A DNA stretch of 25,802 nt, from NCBI GenBank assembly GCA_000969725.1, contig JXSR01S047291.1; one strand, given 5' to 3'. The position numbers were made by a program, and so were the translations under genes. Each line of letters begins with the position of its first letter. Within the stretch, counting starts at the first letter, position 1. Below, piece by piece: positions 17,405 through 25,802 of the stretch. Under the pieces are notes generated by a model. It saw only the letters and a list, made by a program, of their open reading frames with translations, made no database searches and had not been told where the DNA came from. The DNA comes from Ophiothrix spiculata (lineage: Eukaryota > Echinodermata > Ophiuroidea > Amphilepidida > Ophiotrichidae).

Positions 17405-18480
17405 TTCGTCTGTCATCCCAAACCAGCCGTAAATGCAGCCTTGTTTTCGTTTTTTTTTTTAATTTTTAAATATTTGCAAAGACAATGTTATAAAGATTAA
17501 AATGACACCTAAATAAACTTCACTAGATTTCCAGAAGTCAAAGTTTTCTGTTGATTGTCCTATATGAAGAGTTTGTTTCCAAAAGGGCCTAAATCCACTT
17601 TTGGTCAAAATTGAGTTATTGGTGCCATAGTGTAGTACTATAGTAGTAGATTAATGGAACCAAGCCATTTTTCCTAAAAGTTGATTTCATAGAGTTTACC
17701 AGTACACACAAATCTGTGTTTGTTTCCAAAAGGGCCTAAATCCACTACAGTTTGTTTCCAAAAGGGCCTAAATAATCCATTTTAGGGTGTAAACAAACCT
17801 CTCAATAAAAAATAAGCAATAAAGTTTTGATTTCCATAAATGATGTCACTGTAGTGAGAGGACCTATCCCTAACTTGTGAAGCAGTAAAAACTCAAAAAT
17901 AAATTAAACATGACAAGAAATTATCCATTTGCTGATATTCAGATGGATTTAGGCCCTTTTGGAAATAAACTCTAAATGAAAAAAGTATCCCCAAAAAGAA
18001 CAAAAATCAACTTTGGTTAAAAATTTAGTTATTGGTGCCAAAATGTAGTACTATAGTAGTAATCTCATGAAACCAAACTATTTTCCCAGAATTTGCTTTA
18101 ATTTAGCTTGCCAGTGCACAAAAATCTCAGTTTATTTCCAAAAGGGCCTAATTCCATAGTTTATTTCCAAAAGGGCCTAAATCCAATTCATAGTGAAAAT
18201 AAAACTCTCTATAAAAAATATATTATAAAGCTCTGATTTCCGTGAGTGGTTTCAGTTTTGTCAGAGTGCTAACGCCTAACATTTAATGCAGTAAAAACTT
18301 GAAAATGATTTTACCATAACAAGGAATAAGTTTTTGCTGATTTTCTCAGAACTATAAAAAGTGGATTTAGGCCCTTTTGGAAATAAACTCTTCATATACA
18401 GATATATTTCATATTTTCGATCATTTTCTTGAATTGAAATTTCGCTAGTATTTTTAAGTCGGCACAAGATTTGTGAATCA
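17405..18480. repeat. Dispersed repeat copy 1, interrupted by a TIR element
   Basis: 17405-17564 and 18395-18480 together resemble 18598-18890. Shared parts are CCCAAACCAG-CGTAAATGCAGCC, ATTTCCAGAAGTCAA, TTTTCTGTTGATTGTCC and CAGATATATTTC. The host is split by the 830-bp insertion at a TATA. Confidence 0.75.
17565..18394. mobile_element. TIR element with TATA target duplication and duplicated interior
   Basis: The termini TGAAGAGTTTGTTTCCAAAA and, in reverse complement, TGAAGAGTTTATTTCCAAAA continue with GGGCCTAAATCCACTTTT. They are flanked by TATA at 17561-17564 and 18395-18398. The interior is a diverged tandem dimer (about 17575-17972 and 17973-18394): both halves have TTATTGGTGCCA, TGTAGTACTATAGTAGTA and a pair of CCAAAAGGGCCTAA motifs. 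No protein is encoded. Confidence 0.8.
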
Positions 18481-18597
18481 TCAATTAATGATGAAAATAA
18501 ACGATTGTGCATAGTTATATTATTGTCATTGATTGTTGTAATTATTCTTGCAAAATCTTGTTAATACTGCCATTTGTTTACCAAGAAAATACAAATG

Positions 18598-18890
18598 TGA
18601 CCGTCCATCCCAAACCAGACGTAAATGCAGCCTCTAGCCATTTTCACTTTTTTAAATATTTGCAACGACCATGCTATATATAAGGATTAATGATCTTCCC
18701 ATGATTTCCAGAAGTCAAGTCATGGTCTGTCAAAGGTTGTCAGGGAGTAAAATGTGTAACTGAGATAAACGCGTTCAAAGATCAGTAAAACCTACATTTT
18801 CTGTTGATTGTCCTCAAAATAAACAGATATATTTCTTATTTCAAATAATGTTTTTTGAAATGAAACTTTGCTGGTGTTTTAAAGTAAGCA
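18598..18890. repeat. Dispersed repeat copy 2 (uninterrupted)
   Basis: Direct repeat of 17405-17564 plus 18395-18480. At the position matching the insertion it has CCTCAAAATAAACAGATATA, representing the unoccupied site. Confidence 0.75.
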
Positions 18891-19040
18891 CATGGATTGT
18901 AAACCTGTCAAAAAAATCAATTTCGGAAAATTACGACTTTGACACATATTTTCATCTGTAGCGCAAAATGAAGTTTCCTGCAATTACGGCTCCTTTGGAT
19001 TGGACAGCCACAAATTACAGTATCAGTTACAGTTCCTCAG

Positions 19041-19256
19041 GTGAGTGCTAGAAAGTCGTATCTGCAATAGCTGGAATTTGTCCTAAATTTGAATTTCATA
19101 CTTTATAATCTCCAGTCTTGGGTCAGTGGTTCTGCATTTCAAGAACCACTGACATAAGACAAGGAATTTTTGAGGGATTTTTCACATTCCTGTGACGAGG
19201 TGTAAAATAAATGTAACTTAGGGCAGCCATTGCAGATACGACTTTCTTGCACTCAC
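19041..19256. mobile_element. MITE, GTGAGTGCAAGAAAGTCGTA family, copy 2
   Basis: The termini GTGAGTGCTAGAAAGTCGTA and, in reverse complement, GTGAGTGCAAGAAAGTCGTA match 11217-11470. The centre is a short hairpin (19124-19151, stem CAGTGGTTCT). It lacks the extra palindromic segment found in copy 1. Confidence 0.85.
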
Positions 19257-19499
19257 ATGACGACTGTTGCCATCTTCTGAAAATATTGTTCAACCCAGAT
19301 GCTGCTTCTGTATTGCTTATATTCAAAATGCGACCTATGCAATATCACTACCTGCAAGTCTTGTTATGTTAATTGTTGGCGACACATTGTTTTTTTTTTT
19401 TTTTGTTGAGGGCAATTTTTTTTAGGAGAGGGTGAAGATTTGCATCTGAGAAACCATCCTTTTAAATCATGGCTAATCACATTTTTAGATATCTCGCTA

Positions 19500-19835
19500 A
19501 GGCCTTAAAAAAATTGTTTGGTTGGCGTAACCCGACCGACCCTATTTTTACTGCCGACCCTAAATATTCTTATTTTCTTGAGTATGGTAAAAACCTCCAA
19601 ATCCCAAATTTGATGGGAATCGATTCATGGGGGCCAAAGATATGGCAAATGACAAAAATGACAAATAAAAGATGTGTTACAGAAAACGTGAAGATGTGTT
19701 TGTACATGTGTCGTATATTTTGTGTTCTTGTATGTGAAACATAGGCTAGACTTAAAAAAAAAGAACGAAATCAAACCTATCTACCCTATTTTTTTTTTCT
19801 ATGTTACGCCAATCAAACAATTTTTTTAAAGGCCT
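19500..19835. mobile_element. TIR element (AGGCCTTTAAAAAAATTG termini)
   Basis: The left end AGGCCTTAAAAAAATTGTTT and the right end read as AGGCCTTTAAAAAAATTGTT, then TTGGCGTAAC, form TIRs of about 32 bp. A GGTCGGTCGGGT motif near the left end recurs at about 23509-23521 in another repeat. The 91-codon frame inside is unrecognised. Confidence 0.8.
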
Positions 19836-19889
19836 AATAAGATCCATTATGTTCAAGTAAGTAGGGAAGATATGAAATTTTGTACCTAC

Positions 19890-19970
19890 CTATCTATAGC
19901 ACCATAGTAAAAAAGTTGACGGAGAGCCTCTAACAGCATCCTTTCTTCAGGGACGTCAACATACGGAAAT
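19890..19970 (-). CDS. DHX40: DHX40-like helicase exon, winged-helix segment
   Basis: The acceptor is TTTCTTGTAG before 19970 and the donor is GTAGGT after 19890. The 81 nt are one base finishing the Gln codon, 26 codons and two bases (AG) that complete Arg with the next exon. The peptide reads FPYVDVPEERMLLEALRQLF followed by YYGAID. This is the typical DEAH winged-helix pattern F-D-P-E--L--AL--L---GAID. Phases join exactly to the exons on both sides, giving IIQ|FPYVD and GAID|R|EGHIT. The intron before it is 1233 nt and the one after is 2855 nt. A TIR element (19500-19835) ends 53 nt inside the downstream intron. Use of the second GTAG four bases further on cannot be excluded, but it would break the frame. 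Confidence 0.87.
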
Positions 19971-20254
19971 CTACAAGAAAATAAGAAACCATTAAAAAAA
20001 AAAACCCTCTCACATAATGTAGCAAAAATACTAAATTTTAACTGCACAATTGCAAGTTCATTCCTCCACCAATAATGGCTCCTTTGTACAGTGTACCTTG
20101 TTTGCAGGTGATCATTTGTACAATTGTTCATTAGAGCCCATATCAAGTTTACAAGTTACGGTCAAGCTTGGATAGGGTCCCCGTTGCAGTAAATGTATAA
20201 ACCTCGAGTCAAACTTTTTCTCCAGTAATATACTGGGAATCATATTATTATACC

Positions 20255-20508
20255 TTAACAGCATTATTTCAGGTGCCTATCTTTGGAATTCAGAGAGCAC
20301 AAGCCCATTAAGGGCGTGCTAAGAACCAAAAATGAGCGTTAAGTGAGGGTTTGGGAACCCAATGAGCGTTAAGTGAGGGTTTGCCACAAAACTGTCACTA
20401 ACGGCTGCCTTTCCAGAGGTTTATACTTTGAAATTTGTTTCTTAGCACGCCTGTTATGTGCATATGATTCTTAATTCCAAAGATAGTCACCTGAAACAAT
20501 GCTGTTAA
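20255..20508. mobile_element. TIR element (TTAACAGCATTATTTCAGGT termini), 254 bp
   Basis: The left end TTAACAGCATTATTTCAGGT and the right end read as TTAACAGCATTGTTTCAGGT continue with CTATCTTTGGAATT, giving about 36-bp TIRs. Inside, AATGAGCGTTAAGTGAGGGT is repeated in tandem (about 20334 and 20361). Confidence 0.85.
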
Positions 20509-21203
20509 ATTATGCTCCCATGTGGTTTTAACCCGCTGGTTGAGCCCTCTCGACTATTTCTGGAGTACAGACTCTACGGAATGGCTCGGGTCTGTCATGT
20601 TTTTGACACCACTGAATGTACATGTACGTATATTTAGGCTGGTTTGTCGAAGACATGCAGATTTCATCCTGTCTGATGATTGGGAACCCAATGAGCGTTA
20701 AGTGAGGTGATGAGATGAGTGTCTGTCGTGGTGGTCGTATGACCAGCGTGACATCAAAGTGTGAAAACTCGACTTTGCCGCATCTGGAACTATTTGCGGC
20801 AAGCACGACAAGGCGATATCAATTACCCTGTAGCAACGACACTATATTTTGAGTTGGAATAAATTCAACTTTACTTGCGACAGACCATCGCAGCAATATG
20901 CAAATGAGTCTTGCTAAATTACAACCAACTAAAAATTGCAAATGCTTGGTTGTCTGCCGCAACAACAAACTTGGTCGTCTGCCACAACGACAGCTATTAC
21001 GAAACCACCTTTAATTAAAACAACCAGCTAGATAGCTCTATGAGACAATTAGCATACAGTAAGTTCCACGCCCAATGGAATTTCATGCACACTCAATTTT
21101 GGTGCCATTGGGATTCCAATTCAGTATAACTTCTGTACTGTAAACAAGGGCCTTACTGATTGTGGTAACTTGACTGATGTAATAAAATATTTTTAAGACT
21201 TAC
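20509..21203. other. Intron sequence; contains a 28-bp copied segment and a short tandem repeat
   Basis: 20680-20707 is identical to 20351-20378 of the neighbouring element. At 20945-20994 two roughly 25-bp units (CTTGGTTGTCTGCCGCAACA, CTTGGTCGTCTGCCACAACG) are in tandem. Nothing else is recognised, and the minus-strand 92-codon frame is unassigned. Confidence 0.5.
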
Positions 21204-21314
21204 TGTATAATGTTATGGATACCCATACACTTCAAACTGAGTACTACACTGGTTAGACTGGTTCTTTGAATTTCAGGAATCATGTTCTCCACCATACAAT
21301 TCTTGTACAAATCC
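21204..21314 (-). CDS. DHX40: DHX40-like helicase exon, post-motif-VI / winged-helix start (5'-most exon seen)
   Basis: On the minus strand the acceptor CTGCAG lies just above 21314 and the donor GTAAGT just below 21204. The exon has 111 nt: one base completing an upstream codon, 36 codons, then two bases (CA) that make Gln with the next exon. The translation begins DLYKNCMVEN and contains IPEIQRTSLTSVVLSLK. PEI-R-T-L is the conserved stretch of DEAH/RHA helicases that follows motif VI (QRxGRAGR) and leads into the winged-helix domain. It resembles vertebrate DHX40 more than other DEAH members in the KNCM...IPEI and SVVLSLKC parts, judged from memory. DHX40 is a poorly characterised DEAH-box RNA helicase, predicted to be an ATP-dependent RNA-remodelling enzyme. 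No exon with motif VI was found between 21315 and 25802, so upstream exons should lie outside the window. A degraded copy of this exon's 3' part lies at 21724-21772. Confidence 0.85.
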
Positions 21315-21349
21315 CTGCAGAAGGAGAAAACAAATTAGTTGAATTCTAT

Positions 21350-21562
21350 GACTGTATACGCCAATATTTTCACGCTCAGTAATTTTTGTGAAAAGCCAAT
21401 TTTGAGCAATTTTGCACGCTTTAGTTTTTGCGCTTGGGATTTTTTCAATGTGCAGTGGTTTATACATACCACTTTTGGCGCTACATTTATTTTCGCATTA
21501 GGCGAACTGAGCTCGAAAAACGTGAAAATTAATATAGCGCGAAATATACCACTTTTACAGTA
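21350..21562. mobile_element. Foldback repeat rich in GCGAAA/TTTCGC motifs
   Basis: The ends ACTGTATACGCC and, in reverse complement, TACTGTAAAAGTGGTATATT bracket sequence with GCGAAATATACC, CGTGAAAATTAATATAGCGC and TTTTCGCATTAGGCGAA. This type of short TACTGTA-ended palindromic repeat with TTTCGCG motifs is common in marine invertebrate genomes, as I recall. The long plus-strand frame 21339-21926 runs through it and is not taken as a gene. Confidence 0.55.
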
Positions 21563-21723
21563 CATAACTGTTGTTAACATAATACTGAGATATACCTATG
21601 GGTGGCTACTGTATCACATGAGGAGTAAAATAAATTATAACTTTGTAGGCATTAATATTATTGATATTATTGATGTATCGATGACTTTACTACATAGTTT
21701 TATGGAACTTTTTATAACCTGCT

Positions 21724-21772
21724 CAAGACTTATTATGTTATGGATACCCATACACTTTAAACTGAGAACTAA
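21724..21772 (-). pseudogene. Partial duplicate of DHX40 exon 21204-21314 and its donor region
   Basis: On the minus strand CTCAGTTTAAAGTGTATGGG and TATCCATAACATAATAAGTC closely match the exon's 3' end (CTCAGTTTGAAGTGTATGGG, TATCCATAACATTATACAGT). The copy lost about 5 bp covering the ACAGT donor. It lies about 410 bp upstream of the real exon in the preceding intron, in the same orientation. Confidence 0.8.
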
Positions 21773-21884
21773 GCTGGGCCATAGCCCTCACTCCCCAGGG
21801 GCAGTCAAATATGAAATGGATACAAGTGTAAGGGCCGTGCTTCGACAGGCTGGGGCATTCTGTGTGAGCAAAGGCTCAAAAAAT

Positions 21885-22130
21885 GAGGGGTTATTAGGTG
21901 AGAGCCTGATTTTTGGCATTCAGTGAGAGAAATACAAAAATATGAGGGCTTATTGGTCAAAACATGAGGGGTCATTGGGTGAGAGCCTGTTTTTGGCATT
22001 CAGTGAGCGAAAATTTGCATTTGTTGAGAGAAAATATAAAAAACTATGGGGTCTTTGGGTGAGAGCACATGCAATTGTAAAATATTAGGGTCTTTGGGTG
22101 ACAGCGATGCTGAAAAGGGGGTCTTTTGAC
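21885..22130 (+). repeat. Degenerate minisatellite (~80-bp units)
   Basis: Units start near 21886, 21967, 22047 and 22087 with GGGGT-(A/C/T)TT-GGTGAGAGC. The first two continue with CCTG-TTTTTGGCATTCAGTG, then AG-GAAA. It ends near AAAAGGGGGTCTTTTGACCC. A similar AAAAGGGGGTCTT...CATACCCGTAT piece is at 25586-25618. Confidence 0.6.
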
Positions 22131-22927
22131 CCTTACATACACGTCGCCTCCAGAATGGGGCTGCCCCCTCCGGGCCTCACTCCTCAGAAACTTTGTTCAG
22201 AACAACAACCAAAAAAAAAATGCAAAAAACCAAAAGACAGAAATATGTCTATTCTCTATTTTTTTTCTACCAAAAATAGGTATAAAAGGAATTTTTTATG
22301 ATCAATCCAGTGACTTACACTCATGCCTTCAGCTTTCACCATCTTGTCTGATGGTTTTACCAGAAAGCAAATGTTTTGCAGTAGGGGGACCGAAATTGAT
22401 TTCAAATAAAATTAATCCACCCATTGACCTTGACGTTGGGCTGCGATCACAAAGAAGTATACTGTCATTCGCTATATGCTTGTTATATTTTATACAGGCA
22501 CGGTGAGGTAAACATTTTTTTCCGAATAGTGGCCTGTAATGTGACCCGGTAGCATCAAATTTCACGTGTTCGATTAAATCTATACGCGTTCCTCAGTGAA
22601 TTTTGTGCACCGTATAACTGAACTTTTTTGTTGAGAACAATTTTTTCGCTCACAGAACGTTACTGACGATACGGCAGATGGACACATGGATCGCTAGGGC
22701 ATTACAGGGCATATCTGTCTCTTCATGGTTTTGCAGTAAGCAGTGTGTCATACATGTCATACACGTTCTTGCGTCTTTTGAATGGTTTCATTTTAAATAC
22801 GTAAGGGGGGTCAAAATATTTTAGAACCCAAATTTAACAAAATTGTCTTTATGACAAAGTTGAACTAAGTAATGCAGATTTGCGAAGCAAGTAATTTATA
22901 ACCGTAACAAAGACCAGATATTGTGTG
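22131..22927. other. Intron/upstream sequence without recognised features
   Basis: There is a donor-like GAGTGTAAGT on the minus strand near 22320, with a short open stretch upstream, but no similarity to the missing part of the helicase. Nothing else was recognised. Confidence 0.35.
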
Positions 22928-23107
22928 TACCCTATCATGCATTAATGCTTCCTATTGGAAATTTGCTACAGGTAGTCATGCAAGTAGTTTGTGATGAAAT
23001 ATGCCCAAAATGCAAGATTAACTTCCGATTTACGGGCATTTCATCACTAACTACTCACATGATTACCAATACAAATAATCCCACACAAAGCAATGCATGA
23101 TGGGATA
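22928..23107. mobile_element. Foldback MITE, 180 bp
   Basis: The termini TACCCTATCATGCATTAATG and, in reverse complement, TATCCCATCATGCATTGC pair up. The inner arms GGTAGTCATGCAAGTAGTTT and GGTAATCATGTGAGTAGTTA pair too, so nearly the whole element folds. Central loop about 22 bp. Confidence 0.8.
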
Positions 23108-23798
23108 AACACTATATCTTCTCTTACCATTACACGTGGTAGGTTTTCTTTGATGATCAATTATCTATCTTAATTAAAAGTTCAAGGTGAATATCCAATG
23201 TGAATGGGCTGTTAAATCACTTGTAATTTGACGATCACATCCCGTCTTATTAATTCCTTGTAACATGATACTCAGTGCTAATCAACTGTGACTTCATAAT
23301 GTGTTAATAACCCTTCTGTTTGTAATGACACAATACTGCTATAAAAGAATGTATCAAAGTTCTTGAAAAAAAAAGGAAATTATATCAAAAAAGTGAAAGC
23401 ATGCTGATCTCATACACCAATGCCAAGAAGCAGAATGGAACATACAACACTTCCTGGTTAGGCGACGAAAAAAACAACCTATTTTACGGGCGGACGGACC
23501 TTTAGGGTCGGTCGGTCGGGTGAATTTTTTTTGCTACATTTTTTTTTAATATAATAAAATTTTAGCAAAAAACCGGGTGATTTTACAAGGATTTGGCAAA
23601 ACTAAATTTTTTTTTTTCCAAAATGCAAATTTAGGATTTGTCAAGTCCATAAAACAGGATTTTTTCCTGTCCCTTTAGCGGATGGTCCGCAACCAAACCC
23701 TAAGAACATCTTTCAAAAATGTGATGCGTCAAAACGAAAGTACTTTGGTCCAAAGTCAAAGTTTTTTGTATAGGTGGAGAGCTTGTTTATATCTCTTG
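23108..23798. other. Region without recognised gene; G-rich GGTCGG motif
   Basis: 23485-23521 holds GGGCGGACGGACCTTTAGGG and GGTCGGTCGGTCGGGTG, resembling the GGGTCGG motifs in the 19500 element. Long T runs follow. No coding frame was recognised. Confidence 0.4.
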
Positions 23799-24744
23799 AA
23801 GGGCCCTTTCAACCCTTTTTTACAGAAATGGTTTTTGCTCTGTAACTCAGCAACAGATAAGGCCAAAGAAAAAAAATAGTCGGTCTCAGCTTCCCACGCG
23901 CATAGCTTTTAAAAATCCAAATTTAGCACATTTCTTTTTTTTTTTAGGTTTTTGAGAGATTTTCAGGTTTTTTTCATCTTATTTTCCTACTACTGGAAAA
24001 AAAAAGTTAACTGCCGCGAAAAAAAAAAAAGGGGCCGAAAAATGCAAAAAAAATAAAAATTAAAAAAATAAGGGGTATTTCCGCATTTTTTGGCCTAATT
24101 AAATTCAAATAAAAGTATACATTTTGAAAAGCAGATTTGCATACTGAACATGATGTCAGGTCATTTTTGGCCCAAAATGGGTAATTTTGGCCCAACATTT
24201 TATGGGAAAGCTAACTAACTTTTGCTTTCGTTAAAATATTCATACAATTATAACTTTTACTTTGGTAAAATTTTGAACCATTTTACTTTTTAGAATCTAG
24301 AAAGCAATATCTAGGAACACATTTCTCAAATTTTTGTTTTAGTTTTTGAGATATTGACAAAAATCCCACTCCTGCCACCATTTTTGGCAAAATATGACAC
24401 ACTTTGACCTATTTTTGGCAATATTTCAAAAAATAAGATAAAAATCAAAAAATTGAGAAATGCGTTCCTAGATATTGCTTTCTATTTAGGTTCTTAAAGG
24501 AAAAACAGTTCAAAATTTTACCAAAACAAAATTTAGATAGCTTTCCCGTAAAATGTTGGGCCAAAAACATGATTTTTGTACCTTAAGGCCAAAATATCAC
24601 ATTTTGGTCCAAAAATAACCTGACCTTCATATTCAGTATGCAAATCCACTTCTAAAAAAGTATACTTTTATTCGGATTTAATTATCCGTTGATGAGTTAC
24701 AGAGCAAAAACCTTTTTCGAAAACGAAGGGTTGACAGGGCCCTT
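23799..24744. mobile_element. Large foldback element (~950 bp)
   Basis: The left end AAGGGCCCTTTCAACCC and the right end read as AAGGGCCCTGTCAACCC start long inverted arms (GGTTTTTGCTCTGTAACTCA in both). Further inverted similarity follows between about 24095-24180 and 24600-24690 (AATAAAAGTATAC and GCATACTGAA-ATGA). An additional inner pair is 24295-24350 and 24440-24490 (TAGGAACACATTTCTCAA against TAGGAACGCATTTCTCAA). Extremely A/T-run-rich and non-coding. Confidence 0.75.
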
Positions 24745-25098
24745 AAAGCAATACTATAAAGTGTTAAAAATGAAGCGCCCCCTATCACCCACCACTTTTG
24801 ATTTTTAAGCTTAATGGATTTGTTTTGGGTAGATAATAATACCCTCCAAATGGTTTGGCTTAAATATGCTTATTTTTTCTGTTATGGCCATTTATTGAAT
24901 TAAATTCGGGATCCCGAATTTAATTCCACATGTATTAGTATAGGAAAGCCTGCATATGCTTTTTATCCATTTGTCGGTCGCAAAACAATTTTTTTGACAA
25001 AATACATTTGAAAACGCCTTTAGATAGTCACATTCCTTCATTTTATGCTATTTTTAATATAAACCATTTTTGATGAAAATTTTATAGTATCGCTTTAA
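24743..25098. mobile_element. TIR element abutting the previous foldback, 356 bp
   Basis: The left end TTAAAGCAATACTATAAAGT and the right end read as TTAAAGCGATACTATAAAAT are inverted termini. Its left end overlaps the terminal bases of 23799-24744. It contains a perfect 30-bp palindrome at 24897-24926. Confidence 0.75.
24897..24926. repeat. Perfect 30-bp palindrome
   Basis: Two exact 15-bp arms (GAATTAAATTCGGGA and its complement) meet at a central GGATCC with no spacer. Confidence 0.95.
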
Positions 25099-25802
25099 TA
25101 TGGCTACAAATTTGTTTTTTGGTTCAAAAGTTATGGCCAAAAACATAACAACCGAGATCAGACAATGGTGATTACATCTTCAAAGTAAACCATGACGACA
25201 ATGAAGTCTCGGGGGGGGGGGGGGGGGGGGGAGGCACAGGCAGCACAAATTTTGGAGGCTAGGGAACTGACAAGCTAGGGAAAAAGTAGGGTCTTGGGAA
25301 CTCTCCAACCCTGGAAAATAAAGGGTCATGGGAACTGTTTTGGTCAATAGCAGATATAGAAACGCTATTAAAAAACACTGCTTTGATAACATTTACTTCT
25401 TCTCCAATGAGGTGTATTAACTTAGACTAAGGATCGACTTCTTGAGAACTCACATGCTAATGAACAACCCTCACAGGTAGGGAGCGGAAAGAGAGCGGGC
25501 AGCTCAGCTGACAGCTTTCTTTGAGGAATCTTGAGAACGGAGATTTCAGAAAAATGCATAGCTAGAGAACGGCGATCAGCCGTGAAAAAGGGGGTCTTCA
25601 AAGTGGTACATACCCGTATCACCAATATGCTTGAGTGCCCTCCCCGGGAATGAAGTCTACAAAATGCCATTGAATTATTGAAATTATGAGCACTACTTTA
25701 AAATTTGTTAGCAAATTTTGTCATCATAAACCTAGTAACACAAAGTCAAAGCACTAAGCTTAATGAAATTTCAAATTGCATGCCATGTGGCCTCCATTAG
25801 CC
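25099..25802. other. G21 tract and degenerate repeat, no gene recognised
   Basis: 25211-25231 is an uninterrupted run of 21 G. The following GGGTCTTGGGAACTCT and GGGTCATGGGAACTG pieces are loosely repetitive. 25560-25640 resembles the end of the 21885 minisatellite. The minus-strand frames here have no recognised domain, and the missing upstream helicase exons were not found. Confidence 0.5.

Noticed and set aside
21339-21926. 195-codon open frame on the plus strand
   Set aside because: It crosses a palindromic TTTCGC-rich repeat, the antisense exon copy and the minisatellite, and shows no domain.
22320-22380. Possible upstream helicase exon ending in a donor-like GAGTGTAAGT
   Set aside because: The encoded peptide shows no similarity to motif VI or adjacent helicase sequence, and its phase cannot be tested.

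Overview
The window looks like nuclear DNA of an invertebrate animal, probably marine and possibly a deuterostome such as an echinoderm or hemichordate. It is AT-rich, has one gene with short exons and GT-AG introns of 0.5-5.5 kb, TTAGGG-like repeats, CR1/L2- and RTE-like non-LTR retroelement 3' ends, a tRNA-derived SINE, and many short elements with terminal inverted repeats (TIRs). The species assignment is inference. No bacterial genes, operons or CRISPR arrays are visible.

One protein-coding gene is well supported. It is on the minus strand and is the 3' half of a DEAH-box RNA helicase, best matched to DHX40. Nine exons run from 21314 down to 2139 (21204-21314, 19890-19970, 16877-17034, 14108-14222, 11484-11592, 5815-5985, 4573-4659, 2740-2899, 2139-2257). 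All have GT/AG borders and agree in phase. They join to 1111 nt, or 369 residues plus a stop: the segment after helicase motif VI, the winged-helix and ratchet region, the OB-fold, and a charged tail. The ATPase core and start codon are not in the window and should lie beyond 25802. I identified the family by comparison with remembered vertebrate DHX40, not by a search.

Layout by region. 1-2138: downstream flank and 3' UTR, with an L2/CR1 3' end, a perfect 38-bp-TIR element carrying a retroelement fragment, and one arm of a distant inverted repeat. 2139-5985: the last four exons, with a SINE, two related TTAA elements and a 611-bp TIR element in or beside the introns. 5986-11483: a 5.5-kb intron with a nested TIR pair (8316-10786 containing 8995-10362), a pogo-like element and others. 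11484-17034: three exons, a telomere-repeat-bearing element, an RTE-like fragment and a tandem array. 17035-21314: nested repeats and two exons. 21315-25802: upstream intron with minisatellite, foldback elements and a G21 tract.

The most unusual structure is at 15591-17034. The 3' part of the DHX40 exon at 16877-17034, with its 5' splice site and adjoining intron, has been amplified into about nine further partial copies downstream in the intron. Two other short exon pieces have copies in introns of the same gene: 28 bp exact at 11945-11972, and about 48 bp at 21724-21772. Several TIR elements also end within 8-55 nt of DHX40 5' splice sites. These observations suggest an intron landscape shaped by local templated duplication and exon-proximal insertion.
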